Below, one piece after another: positions 1-8,583 of a DNA stretch of 33,765 bases. The notes under the pieces were generated by a model. That model made no database searches, had not been told where the DNA came from, and worked only from the letters and a program-made list of their open reading frames with translations. The first letter of the stretch is position 1. Each line of letters opens with the position of its first letter. Origin of the DNA: an uncultured beta proteobacterium (GTDB lineage Bacteria > Pseudomonadota > Gammaproteobacteria > Burkholderiales > Burkholderiaceae_C); NCBI GenBank assembly GCA_903927295.1, contig CAIYMN010000282.1, positions 1 through 33,765 of the forward strand. The letters are read 5' to 3'. Position numbers and translations under genes: made by a program.

Positions 1-120
1 AATTCTTTACCCGCCGGCCAGCCATTTGAACCTGTCAAAGCCAGCCGGCACGATGGCGCAGTCGATGCGATACTCTGCCCGCCCCGCCCCATCTTAGCCC
101 CAATGCAAGGTCCCTCTGCC

Positions 121-2022
121 ATGAACAAGATTTTTCACCTCATCATTAGCGCTGCCGTTTCATTCTCGCTGGTCGGCGGCGCGCAAGCTGCTGGTAACGC
201 GAAACCGGCGACCCAGAACCGCGCCGAAATACCCCCGGAATTCCGCTGGGATTTTTCACCCATCTACGCCAACTGGGAAGCTTGGGAAGCCGGCATGCAG
301 GACATCGACGGCCGCATTGACGCCTTCGTCAAACTCAAGGGTACGCTCAAGAACGGACCGGACGCGGTCCTGAAGGCGTATCAGGCTTTCGACGACATCG
401 GCAAACTGCAGTACAAGGTCTACGGTTACACCGCGCTGCAGCGCGACATTGACACGCGCAATCAGGACATCTCGGGGAGGTTCCAGCGCGTCATGGCGCT
501 GTTCGCCAAACTTGGCACCGCCACCTCCTGGTTCACGCCGGAACTGCTGAGCGTGGCGCAGCCGACGATGGAGCAGTGGATTGCCGCCACGCCAGCGCTG
601 CAAGCCTACAGTTTCACGATTCTGGACAACTACCGCCAGCAAAAACATGTGCTGGACGAATCGGGCGAGCGCCTGCTGTCCTACGCCGCGCGCTTCAGCG
701 CCACGCCCAAGGCAACCTTTCAGGAACTCTCAACCTCGGACATCAAGTTCCCGCTGGTCACACTCTCTGACGGCAAGGAGATCAAACTCTCGCCCGGCAC
801 CTACCAGTCGGTGCTGGCCACCAACTACAAGCAGGCGGACCGCGCCAAGGCTTTCGAGGCCTATCTGAAGACCTATGCAGCGACCACCAACACCTACGCC
901 GCCATCTACAACGGTGTGTTGCAGCACGACTGGTTCGGCGCCCAGGCGAGAAATTTTCCCAGCACGCTCGAAGCAGCGCTGGACGGCAACGCAATCCCGG
1001 TCTCGGTAGTGACGAATCTGGTCGATACCGTGCGCCAGGGCACGGCGCCGCTGCAACGTTACGCGAAGCTGCGCAAGAAGCTGCTCGGGCTGGACAACTA
1101 CCACCTGTATGACGGTGCGATCCCGATCTACAAGACTGACAAGACCTATCCCTATGTCGAATCGCGCGACCAGGTACTGGCCTCGGTGGCTCCGCTGGGT
1201 GCGGATTACGTGGCGAAGTACCGCAAGTTCATGGCCGGCAAGCAGGTCGACGTCTATGAAACCGAGGGCAAGCGCAGCGGTGCCTACGTCAGCGGTATTT
1301 ACGGCGTCGGCCCCTACATGCTGCTCAATCACAATGACACGCAGGACGCGCTGTTCACGCTGGCGCACGAAGGCGGGCACGCCATGCACACGCTGCTCTC
1401 GCATGAAACGCAACCCTTCGTGATGGCCGACTACACCATCTTCGTGGCGGAAGTTGCATCCACCACCAACGAGCGCTTTCTCCTGAACCGTCTGTTGCAG
1501 GCAACGACAGATCCAAAGGAGCGCTTCTTGCTGCTGCAACACGCGGTCGACTCCATCGTCGGCACCTTCTACACTCAGGTACTGTTTGCCGACTTCGAGC
1601 TGCAAGCCCACAAGCTGGTGGAACAGGGCAAGCCGATCACCTCCGACGTCCTGAACGGCATTTACCTGAAGCTGCTGCAGGACTACTACGGCGATGCGGT
1701 GACGGTCGACGACCTGTACAAATACACCTGGTCGCGCATTCCCCACTTCTTCAACTCGCCGTATTACGTCTATCAGTATGCCACCTGCTTTGCCTCCTCG
1801 GCCAAGCTGTTCAAGGACATGACGACCGGCTCGGATGCATCCCGCGCCGCCGCCACCGAGCGTTACCTGACGCTGCTCAAGAGTGGCGGCAACGACCACC
1901 CGATGCAGCAACTGCAGAAAGCGGGTGTTGACTTGTCCAAGCGGGAAACCGTGCAGGCGATGGTGGAACAAATGGAGGAACTGGTCGCACAAATGGAAGT
2001 CGAAGCGGCCAAAATTCGCTGA
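121..2022 (+). CDS. M3 family oligoendopeptidase (PepF-like), exported
   Basis: Zinc metallopeptidase of family M3, 633 aa from the ATG at 121, which should cleave short peptides. The zinc motif HEGGH lies at residues 416-420, and a following glutamate (about residue 444, in FVAEVAS) fits the third ligand. The C-terminal part carries the usual helical M3 signature around YYVYQYATC. The start at 121 is preferred over an in-frame ATG at 103 because it gives a textbook signal peptide (MNKIF, then a hydrophobic core ending in GGAQAA) and an AAGG lies about 10 nt upstream. Most PepF proteins are cytoplasmic, so a periplasmic location is a notable difference, although exported M3 enzymes are known. 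The next gene begins 40 bp downstream on the same strand. Family assignment is firm; substrate is unknown. Confidence 0.9.
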   Translation: MNKIFHLIISAAVSFSLVGGAQAAGNAKPATQNRAEIPPEFRWDFSPIYANWEAWEAGMQDIDGRIDAFVKLKGTLKNGPDAVLKAYQAFDDIGKLQYKVYGYTALQRDIDTRNQDISGRFQRVMALFAKLGTATSWFTPELLSVAQPTMEQWIAATPALQAYSFTILDNYRQQKHVLDESGERLLSYAARFSATPKATFQELSTSDIKFPLVTLSDGKEIKLSPGTYQSVLATNYKQADRAKAFEAYLKTYAATTNTYAAIYNGVLQHDWFGAQARNFPSTLEAALDGNAIPVSVVTNLVDTVRQGTAPLQRYAKLRKKLLGLDNYHLYDGAIPIYKTDKTYPYVESRDQVLASVAPLGADYVAKYRKFMAGKQVDVYETEGKRSGAYVSGIYGVGPYMLLNHNDTQDALFTLAHEGGHAMHTLLSHETQPFVMADYTIFVAEVASTTNERFLLNRLLQATTDPKERFLLLQHAVDSIVGTFYTQVLFADFELQAHKLVEQGKPITSDVLNGIYLKLLQDYYGDAVTVDDLYKYTWSRIPHFFNSPYYVYQYATCFASSAKLFKDMTTGSDASRAAATERYLTLLKSGGNDHPMQQLQKAGVDLSKRETVQAMVEQMEELVAQMEVEAAKIR

Positions 2023-2062
2023 GGGCGATGCGCTACCATGTCAGAAAAATGAAGGAGACATC

Positions 2063-3217
2063 ATGCCCGTGATCACCAACATTGAAGACCTGCGGATCAT
2101 GGCTGAAAAGCGCGTGCCACGCATGTTCTACGACTACGCCGATTCCGGCTCCTGGACCGAGGGCACCTACCGCTCCAACGAAACCGATTTCCAGAAAATC
2201 AAGTTGCGCCAGCGTGTGGCGATCAACATGGACGGTCGCAACACCGCCAGCACCATGATCGGGCAAAAGGTGGCGATGCCCGTGGCGCTGGCTCCCGTGG
2301 GCCTGACCGGCATGCAGCACGCCGACGGCGAGATTCTGGCAGCGCGCGCGGCCAAGGCCTTTGGTGTGCCCTTCACGCTCTCCACCATGAGCATCTGCTC
2401 GATTGAAGACGTTGCCCAGGGCACCGGAAACCACCCGTTCTGGTTCCAGGTCTATGTGATCAAGGACCGTGGCTTCATCGAGCGCCTGATCGAGCGGGCG
2501 CGCGCAGCCAACTGCTCGGCACTGGTGCTGACGCTGGATCTGCAGATCATCGGCCAGCGCCACAAGGACCTCAAGAATGGCCTGAGCGCGCCACCCAAGA
2601 TGACGCTGCCCAACATCCTCAACATGATGACCAAGCCGCGCTGGGGCCTGGGCATGCTCGGCACCAAGCGGCGCGTTTTTGGCAACATCGTCGGCCACGT
2701 TACGGGCGTCGAGGACATGGGTTCGCTCTCGCAGTGGACGGCCAGCCAGTTTGACCCGACCCTGAACTGGAACGACGTCGAATGGATCAAGAAGCGCTGG
2801 GGCGGCAAGCTGATCCTCAAGGGCATTCAGGACGTGGAAGACGCCAGGCTCGCCGTCAATTCCGGTGCCGATGCGCTGATCGTCTCGAACCACGGTGGAC
2901 GCCAGTTGGACGGCGCGGAATCGAGCATCCGTGCCCTGCCGGCGATCGTGGACGCCGTCGGCAAGGAAATCGAAGTGCATATGGATGGCGGCATCCGCAG
3001 CGGCCAGGACGTGCTCAAGGCGCGCGCGCTCGGAGCGCAAGGCACCTACATCGGACGCGCCTACATCTACGGCCTGGGCGCCATGGGTGAGGTCGGCGTC
3101 GCCAAGTCACTGGAAATCATCCGCAAGGAACTCGACACCACCATGGCGCTGTGCGGTCGCACGGATATCGACACGATCGATAAGTCGATTTTGCTGCCGG
3201 GAACTTATCCAGCTTAA
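2063..3217 (+). CDS. lldD: FMN-dependent alpha-hydroxy-acid dehydrogenase (L-lactate dehydrogenase-like)
   Basis: Flavoprotein of 384 aa that oxidises L-2-hydroxy acids such as L-lactate to 2-oxo acids, normally passing electrons to the quinone pool. The sequence shows the FMN-family N-terminus with a conserved tyrosine (MFYDYADSG), the active-site motif SNHGGRQLDG with histidine 277, and the phosphate-binding segment DGGIRSGQDVLKA followed by GRAYIYGLGA. Length matches the LldD/glycolate oxidase family. A strong ribosome binding site (GAAGGAGA, 2051-2058) fixes the ATG at 2063; an upstream in-frame extension overlaps the preceding gene and is unlikely. Substrate specificity cannot be read from sequence alone, so a related hydroxy acid remains possible. 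Confidence 0.88.
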   Translation: MPVITNIEDLRIMAEKRVPRMFYDYADSGSWTEGTYRSNETDFQKIKLRQRVAINMDGRNTASTMIGQKVAMPVALAPVGLTGMQHADGEILAARAAKAFGVPFTLSTMSICSIEDVAQGTGNHPFWFQVYVIKDRGFIERLIERARAANCSALVLTLDLQIIGQRHKDLKNGLSAPPKMTLPNILNMMTKPRWGLGMLGTKRRVFGNIVGHVTGVEDMGSLSQWTASQFDPTLNWNDVEWIKKRWGGKLILKGIQDVEDARLAVNSGADALIVSNHGGRQLDGAESSIRALPAIVDAVGKEIEVHMDGGIRSGQDVLKARALGAQGTYIGRAYIYGLGAMGEVGVAKSLEIIRKELDTTMALCGRTDIDTIDKSILLPGTYPA

Positions 3218-3380
3218 ATCGTCTGTCTTTGCAAAAATGATGACGAGCCAAACTCCGCTCACCATGCCGGGTGGATCAGGCCGCTGTGGCACTCAACTCC
3301 GCGGCTGTCCGCCGTCCTAAGGACTCCCCCTTTATGCCGCTGCGCTGAGTGCCCCATCAGCCTGATCTTGCGCACGGGCT
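3218..3380. other. Non-coding spacer between converging genes
   Basis: First part of a 372-bp gap between lldD and the convergent crotonase gene. Open frames here are short and resemble no family I recognise. No promoter or terminator is obvious; the second part of the gap is occupied by a palindromic repeat (3381-3513), and 3514-3589 shows nothing identifiable. Confidence 0.5.
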
Positions 3381-3513
3381 TGTCATTGCGGGCGCCGGCT
3401 GTCATTGCGGGCCTGACCCGCAATCCAGTGGCGGCGTGGCACTGGATCCCGGATGTTGAAACCCCGGACCTGATCCGGGGCCGGGATGACAAGCCGTAAG
3501 TCCGGGATGACAA
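3381..3513 (+). repeat. REP/BIME-like palindromic repeat, copy A
   Basis: Composite of inverted modules. It contains TGTCATTGCGGGC twice, then a GCCTGACCCGCAAT arm, the shared linker CCAGTGGCGGCGTGGCACTGG, ATCCCGGAT, a CCCCGGACCTGATCCGGGG palindrome and two CCGGGATGACAAG ends. Copies B (14056) and C (15907) carry the same modules in the opposite orientation. It lies in the gap between two convergent genes, a typical place for bacterial REP-like elements, where it may help end transcription or stabilise mRNA 3' ends. Function is inferred only from position and palindromy. Confidence 0.85.
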
Positions 3514-3589
3514 GACCAAAGGTCGCAGGACATTCGCGGAGTCAGCCACGGTAGCACCCCTCGACCCACACGCGCCAGAACGTCAATAG

Positions 3590-4285
3590 CTAGCTGATCA
3601 GACCCGTTGTCTTGTCGATCTCGATGGCCTGGTCCAGCGCTTCGAGCAGCGCTTTTCGAACCTTCAGTTTGGTTTTGGCGTGGGCTTTCAGATTGATCGT
3701 CTTCAACTGCTGGGCCATCGCACGGGCCGCGCTCATCAGTTCCTCTGGCGCCACCACCGCGTCAAGAAACCCGGCTTCCAGGGCGCTTTGCGGGTTGAAC
3801 ATTTCGGCGTTGATCACGGAGCGCTGAAACACCGCCTTGCTCAGGCGATCGCGCGCCGTCTCGATGCCTACCCAGTGCATCGTCAACCCGATCTTGACTT
3901 CATTCAGACCGATCGTGAAATTTCCCTCGACGCCGATGCGGTAATCGGCCGACAGCAGCAGGAAAGCGCCCTTGGCCACGGCGTGCCCGGGGCAGGCCAC
4001 GATGATCGGATAGGGATGCGAGAGCATGCGCCGGGACAGCAGGCTGCCCTGCGTGACCAGTGAGAGCGCGCTTTCGGGAGACGCCGTCATGACCTTGAGG
4101 TCATAGCCGCCCGAGAGAATGCCCGGCTGTCCGGTGATGATGACAATCGCCTTGTCCTGCACGGCGCGGTCCAGCGCCTGATTGAAGCCCTTGATGACAT
4201 CAGGCGAGATCGCGTTGACCTTGCCATTGCTGAGGGTCAGCGTGGCAACGCCATCGTCCAACTGGTAAGAAACAGGTTCAGACAC
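3590..4285 (-). CDS. Crotonase / enoyl-CoA hydratase-isomerase family protein
   Basis: Member of the crotonase superfamily, acting on an acyl-CoA thioester. The two oxyanion-hole segments are visible (ILSGGYDLK and GHAVAKGAFL), as is a glutamate in GLNEVKIGL in the usual catalytic region. The best start is a GTG at 4285 (giving MSEPVSYQLDD) with GAAGGAATT just upstream; the longer open frame continues into the divergent methyltransferase gene and has no family similarity. At 231 aa it is somewhat shorter than typical 255-260 aa hydratases, mainly at the C-terminus, as in several stand-alone crotonases annotated only to family level. Divergent from the methyltransferase gene, with only 40 bp between the starts. 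Substrate unknown. Confidence 0.85.
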   Translation of the reverse strand: MSEPVSYQLDDGVATLTLSNGKVNAISPDVIKGFNQALDRAVQDKAIVIITGQPGILSGGYDLKVMTASPESALSLVTQGSLLSRRMLSHPYPIIVACPGHAVAKGAFLLLSADYRIGVEGNFTIGLNEVKIGLTMHWVGIETARDRLSKAVFQRSVINAEMFNPQSALEAGFLDAVVAPEELMSAARAMAQQLKTINLKAHAKTKLKVRKALLEALDQAIEIDKTTGLIS

Positions 4286-4325
4286 AATCAATTCCTTCAA
4301 GAATGAAACTTGACGCACTGTCAAA

Positions 4326-4805
4326 ATGGCAAGTATGGCACTTTTCCCAACCCAGAAAGCCCTGCGCACCGGCACGCTGCTGGTGTTCCTGCAACTCGGC
4401 CTGTTGCTGCTCATGACACTGCTGGCACTACCCGCCATTTTTCGACTCGCGATTCCCCTGGGTGCCTGGCTGCTGGCGATGATCGCGGTCGCACTGGCGC
4501 TCTGGACCCTGAGACACAACCGGTTAGGAAATTTCAGCATTCATCCCAAACCCAAAGGCTCTGGCGTCCTGGTGACGAGCGGACCGTACCGCTGGATTCG
4601 CCATCCCATGTACAGCGCCGTACTGCTCGGCGCCGCAGCGCTGGCTTGGCTGTCGAACCCGCTGGCCGCCTGGACGGCCTGGCTGGCGCTGGCGCTGGTG
4701 CTGCTCCTGAAGTCTCGGATGGAAGAGACCTGGCTGCAGCAGCGCCATCCCGATTACGGCGCCTACATGCAGCGCAGCAAACGCTTCCTGCCCTGGCTGC
4801 TCTAA
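4326..4805 (+). CDS. Membrane methyltransferase, isoprenylcysteine carboxyl methyltransferase/PEMT-like family
   Basis: Integral membrane protein of 159 aa with three to four hydrophobic segments. It carries the SAM-binding signature of the ICMT/phospholipid methyltransferase-like family: SGPYRWIRHPMYSAV in the middle, and EETWLQQRHPDYGAYMQRSKRFLPWL at the end with the conserved E-x(6)-H-x-x-Y pattern. Bacterial members methylate lipids or remain uncharacterised; the substrate cannot be assigned. A second in-frame ATG at 4335 is an alternative start. The stop lies 4 bp from the stop of the convergent ppdK gene, leaving no room for a separate terminator. Confidence 0.82.
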   Translation: MASMALFPTQKALRTGTLLVFLQLGLLLLMTLLALPAIFRLAIPLGAWLLAMIAVALALWTLRHNRLGNFSIHPKPKGSGVLVTSGPYRWIRHPMYSAVLLGAAALAWLSNPLAAWTAWLALALVLLLKSRMEETWLQQRHPDYGAYMQRSKRFLPWLL

Positions 4806-4809
4806 GGAA

Positions 4810-7527
4810 TCAGACCGGTTCGCGGTACTGATCCTCCAGCAACTTCGCCTGCGCTGCGGCGAGCCGCGCGATCGGCACCCGCGGACCTGAGCAGGAGACG
4901 TAGTTGAGCTTGATGTAATGGCAGAAGTGGATGGAGCCCGGATGCCCACCGTGCTCGCCGCAGATGCCGATCTTCAGATCCGGATTGGTCTCGCGGCCCT
5001 GTTTCACTGCCATCTTCATCAACTGCCCAACGCCTTTGATGTCAAGCACTTCGAACGGGTTGTCTTCCAGAATGCCGGTCTCGTTGTAAAAGGGCAGGAA
5101 CTTGTTCTCCGCGTCTTCGCGGCTGAAGGAAAAGGTGGCCTGACTCAGATCGTTGGTGCCAAACGAAAAGAACTCGGCGATCTCGGCCATGCGGCCCGAA
5201 CGCATGCAGGCGCGCACCACTTCGAGCATGGAACCGAACTTGTACTGCACGTCGATGCCGTGCGTCGCTTTGACTTCCTTGTGAATGCGCAGCACGTAGC
5301 TATGGATGCGCTTGAGCTCCTCCACCGTCGCCACCTGCGGCACCATGATCTCGGGGTAGGTGATGCCGAGGCGCACGCCACGATGGCCCAGCATCGGATT
5401 GACTTCGGCCAGCGCCCGCACCTTCTTGAGCACTTTTTCCTTGCGGCCGATCACATCGTCTTCCAGATGCGAATCCTTGAAGGTATCAAGGCCGCGCATC
5501 AACTTGTTCAGACCATCGGCGTATTGCTGATAGAGCTTGGGACTGAGCATCTTGAGCGTATCGGGCATCTCTTCGAGCCCCTTGATGGTGTCGCGCAACT
5601 GGTGCAAGTGCGCAATCTCAAGCTCAAGCTGCGCCGCGGTCGGCAGAAACTCGTGCATCGGCGGATCAAGCAATCGCACCGTCACTGGCAGCCCCTTCAT
5701 GGCCTTGAAGATGCCCTTGAAATCGGCACGCTGGATTGGCAACAGGCGGTCCAGCGCCGAGCGCCTGTCCTCGGGCGTCTCGGCCAGAATCATTTCCTGC
5801 ACGATGGGCAGACGATCCGTACGGTTGAACATGCGCTCCGTGCGGCACAGGCCGATGCCCATGGCGCCGAAGTCGCGCGCCCGTTGCGCGTCTTCCGGGG
5901 TGTCGGCGTTGGCCATGACCTTGAGCCGCGCCACCTCGTCGGCCCAGGTCAGCAACAGGTCCATCTCGTGTGAAATTTCGGCCTCCACCGTCGGCACGTG
6001 ACCGGCATAAACGTGGCCGGTGCTGCCGTCGATGGTGATCACATCACCTTCCTGCAAGGTGGTCTGGCCAATCTGGGCACAGCGTAGTTGGTCGTTGATC
6101 ACGATCTGCTCGCAACCCGACACACAGGGCTTGCCCATGCCGCGTGCCACCACCGCAGCGTGCGAGGTCTTGCCGCCCCGGCTCGTCAGAATGCCTTGCG
6201 CCTGGAAGAAACCGTGAATATCTTCCGGCTTCGTTTCCTCGCGCACCAAAATGATTTTCTCGCCGGCGCGGCCGCGCAACTCGGCGCTGTCGGCGTCGAA
6301 CACGATCTTGCCGGAGGCAGCACCGGGCGAAGCCGAGAGTCCCTGCGCCAGCGACTTGCCGTGGAAGTTGGGCGCCAGCTGCGGCACCAGCAACTGCTCG
6401 AGCACGGCCGGCTCAACGCGCAGCAATGCGCGCTCCTTGGAAATCAGCCCTTCATGAAACATTTCGACCGAGGTCCGCACCATGGCGCGCGCGTTCATCT
6501 TGCCGTTGCGCGTTTGCAGGCAGTACAGAACACCCTTCTCGATCGTGAACTCGAAATCCTGCACTTCGTGATAGTGCGACTCCAGCCGGTTGTGCAGCAT
6601 CGTCAGCTGGCGGTAGATCTCCGGCATTTCCTGTTCCATCTCGGCGATCGCCTTGGGTGTGCGGATGCCGGCGACCACGTCCTCGCCCTGAGCGTTGACC
6701 AGATACTCGCCATAGATGACGTTCTCGCCGGTGCCCGGGTTGCGCGTGAAGCCCACGCCGGTTCCCGAGTCGTTGCCCATATTGCCAAAAACCATGGTGC
6801 AGATATTCACTGCGGTGCCATTGGCCTGATCCTTGGTGATCCGGAACTGCTTGCGATAGTCCACCGCGCGCTTGCCCATCCAGGAGCGGAACACCGCGCC
6901 AACCGAAATTTCGAGCTGCTCGAATGGGTCCTGCGGAAACGGTTTGCCGGTGTGCTGCTCGATGATGGCCAGGAATTCGCCCGCCAGCTCTTTCAGGTTG
7001 TCCGCGCTCAGATCCACGTCCTGGTGCGCACTGTGTTTACGCTTGACGGCGTCCATCCGATCGTCAAAATGTTCGTCGCCGATATTGAGCGCGATCTTGC
7101 CAAACAGCTGGATAAAGCGGCGATACGCGTCGTAGGCAAAGCGCTCATTGCCGGTTTGCGCAATCAGGCCCTTCAGCGAGGCATCGTTAAGCCCGAGGTT
7201 GAGGATCGTGTCCATCATGCCCGGCATCGACATGGCTGAGCCGGAACGCACCGAAATCAGCAGCGGATTCTTGCCGTCACCAAACCCTTTGCCGGTTTTC
7301 TTTTCCAGCGCCGTCATGTAGCTGCGGATCTCGTCCATCAGGCCGGCGGGCAACTGGTTCCTTTCCAGGTACGCCGTGCAGGCGTCGGTCGTGATGGTGA
7401 AACCCGGCGGCACATTCAGGCCAATCTGCGTCATCTCGCACAGGTTGGCTCCCTTGCCGCCAAGCAGGAGCCGGTTCTTGCCATCTCCCTCCTCGAAAGA
7501 GAAAACGTATCTTTTGGTGCTCGTCAT
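4810..7527 (-). CDS. ppdK: Pyruvate, phosphate dikinase
   Basis: Interconverts pyruvate + ATP + Pi and phosphoenolpyruvate + AMP + PPi, in gluconeogenesis or reversible glycolysis. It has 905 aa, close to the bacterial size of about 875-900. Domains in order: N-terminal ATP-grasp nucleotide-binding domain (GGKGANLCEM near the start), central phosphohistidine swivel domain with GGKTSHAAVVARG (catalytic His456), and C-terminal PEP/pyruvate-binding TIM barrel with FGTNDLSQATF and the catalytic cysteine in GICGEHGGHP (Cys856). All key residues are present. Start ATG at 7527 is preceded by GGAAG. No PDRP-type regulatory kinase/phosphatase gene is adjacent. With maeB (17.4 kb) it could supply PEP from C4 acids via pyruvate. 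Confidence 0.97.
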   Translation of the reverse strand: MTSTKRYVFSFEEGDGKNRLLLGGKGANLCEMTQIGLNVPPGFTITTDACTAYLERNQLPAGLMDEIRSYMTALEKKTGKGFGDGKNPLLISVRSGSAMSMPGMMDTILNLGLNDASLKGLIAQTGNERFAYDAYRRFIQLFGKIALNIGDEHFDDRMDAVKRKHSAHQDVDLSADNLKELAGEFLAIIEQHTGKPFPQDPFEQLEISVGAVFRSWMGKRAVDYRKQFRITKDQANGTAVNICTMVFGNMGNDSGTGVGFTRNPGTGENVIYGEYLVNAQGEDVVAGIRTPKAIAEMEQEMPEIYRQLTMLHNRLESHYHEVQDFEFTIEKGVLYCLQTRNGKMNARAMVRTSVEMFHEGLISKERALLRVEPAVLEQLLVPQLAPNFHGKSLAQGLSASPGAASGKIVFDADSAELRGRAGEKIILVREETKPEDIHGFFQAQGILTSRGGKTSHAAVVARGMGKPCVSGCEQIVINDQLRCAQIGQTTLQEGDVITIDGSTGHVYAGHVPTVEAEISHEMDLLLTWADEVARLKVMANADTPEDAQRARDFGAMGIGLCRTERMFNRTDRLPIVQEMILAETPEDRRSALDRLLPIQRADFKGIFKAMKGLPVTVRLLDPPMHEFLPTAAQLELEIAHLHQLRDTIKGLEEMPDTLKMLSPKLYQQYADGLNKLMRGLDTFKDSHLEDDVIGRKEKVLKKVRALAEVNPMLGHRGVRLGITYPEIMVPQVATVEELKRIHSYVLRIHKEVKATHGIDVQYKFGSMLEVVRACMRSGRMAEIAEFFSFGTNDLSQATFSFSREDAENKFLPFYNETGILEDNPFEVLDIKGVGQLMKMAVKQGRETNPDLKIGICGEHGGHPGSIHFCHYIKLNYVSCSGPRVPIARLAAAQAKLLEDQYREPV

Positions 7528-7580
7528 GATGCTTCCTTTTCAAAATGTTATTCTGTTTGCCATCTCAGGGCTTGTGCCAA

Positions 7581-8528
7581 TTATGCTTGGCCGGCCAGCA
7601 GGCCCCTCTCGACCGTCGGGTAACGCAGACGCAGGCGCAGTTCGTCTTTCAACCGTGAATTGTCCATGCGGCGCGACTCGCTCATGAAGCTCAGCAGCAA
7701 CAGTGGCAGTTTGTCCTGCGCAGTGTCGCGCGAGACACGCGGCGGACGGGGCAGGCCGTACAGATCGGCGGCCAGGTCGAAATAGTCGCCCATCTTCAAT
7801 CGGCTGTCGTCATTCACGTTGTAAGTTCGCTGCGGCTTGCCGCGCCACAGGGCGGCGATGCAGGCGCGCGCCAGATCGTCGGCATGAATATGGTTGGTAT
7901 AAACATCGTCGCTGGCGCGCAGCACCGCCGTGCCTTTTAGCAGACGTGAGCGCGGCGTGCCGTCTGACCGGTCGTTCGCGTAAATGCCCGGAATGCGCAA
8001 GATGGAGCTGCGCACCGATGTTGCACGACCCAGAAAGCGCATCGTGTCTTCGGCGCTGATGCGCCGTCGGGCGCGCGGCGTATCCGCTCCTGGCGCTCGG
8101 GTTTCATTGACCAGATCACCCTGGCAGTCGCCATAGACACCGCTGGTCGAGCCATACACAACGACATCAGGCACCCCACGCAAGCGCAAGGCACGCACCA
8201 GCGCCAGCGTGCGCGGGTCGCTCCAGCCTTCTGACGGAGGCGGAGCCAGATGCACTACGCGCTGCGCCAGCCCGGAGAGTCGGCGCAAGGAGGCCGGATC
8301 GTCCAGATTCCCCAGCAAAGGTGTCAGGCCGGCAGCGCGCAGTGTGGCCAGACGCGACGCAGTGGAACTCAAGGCCAGCAGACGCACGCCCGAAGGCAGC
8401 GCATGCGCCAGGCGCATGCCGACATCACCGCAGCCGACGATCAGCAGGCGCAAGCGACGAAAGCGCGCCGGTAGGGCGCCGGGGCGGCTGGCATACAGAA
8501 TCGGGCGGGGGCTCTGGTTTGAAGGCAA
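7581..8528 (-). CDS. NAD(P)-dependent SDR / nucleotide-sugar epimerase-like protein
   Basis: Extended short-chain dehydrogenase/epimerase-type protein. The Rossmann motif appears as LLIVGCGDVGMRLA, followed by a YGSTSGVYGD segment with the catalytic-region Ser/Tyr, an RIPGIYA segment and TNHIHADDLARA, as in YeeZ-like bacterial epimerases. Substrate unknown. The start is uncertain: the open frame has no ATG between the divergent flavoprotein gene and the Rossmann motif. A TTG at 8528 gives about 315 aa and clears the divergent gene (start 8584); a TTG at 8453 would begin directly at the nucleotide-binding strand. Upstream extensions overlap the neighbour and are unlikely. Lies 53 bp upstream of ppdK in the same orientation... 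that is, its stop at 7581 follows no other gene before ppdK start at 7527. Confidence 0.8.
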   Translation of the reverse strand: MPSNQSPRPILYASRPGALPARFRRLRLLIVGCGDVGMRLAHALPSGVRLLALSSTASRLATLRAAGLTPLLGNLDDPASLRRLSGLAQRVVHLAPPPSEGWSDPRTLALVRALRLRGVPDVVVYGSTSGVYGDCQGDLVNETRAPGADTPRARRRISAEDTMRFLGRATSVRSSILRIPGIYANDRSDGTPRSRLLKGTAVLRASDDVYTNHIHADDLARACIAALWRGKPQRTYNVNDDSRLKMGDYFDLAADLYGLPRPPRVSRDTAQDKLPLLLLSFMSESRRMDNSRLKDELRLRLRYPTVERGLLAGQA

Positions 8529-8583
8529 AATCAGTACTACCCAATAGTTGAAACAGGCAACAGGGTCCAAGGATACAGAAAAG

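Noticed and set aside
3381-3513. CRISPR-like or riboswitch interpretation of the repeat
   Set aside because: There is no regular repeat-spacer spacing, and the same unit recurs in unrelated contexts including coding junctions, which fits a REP-like element.
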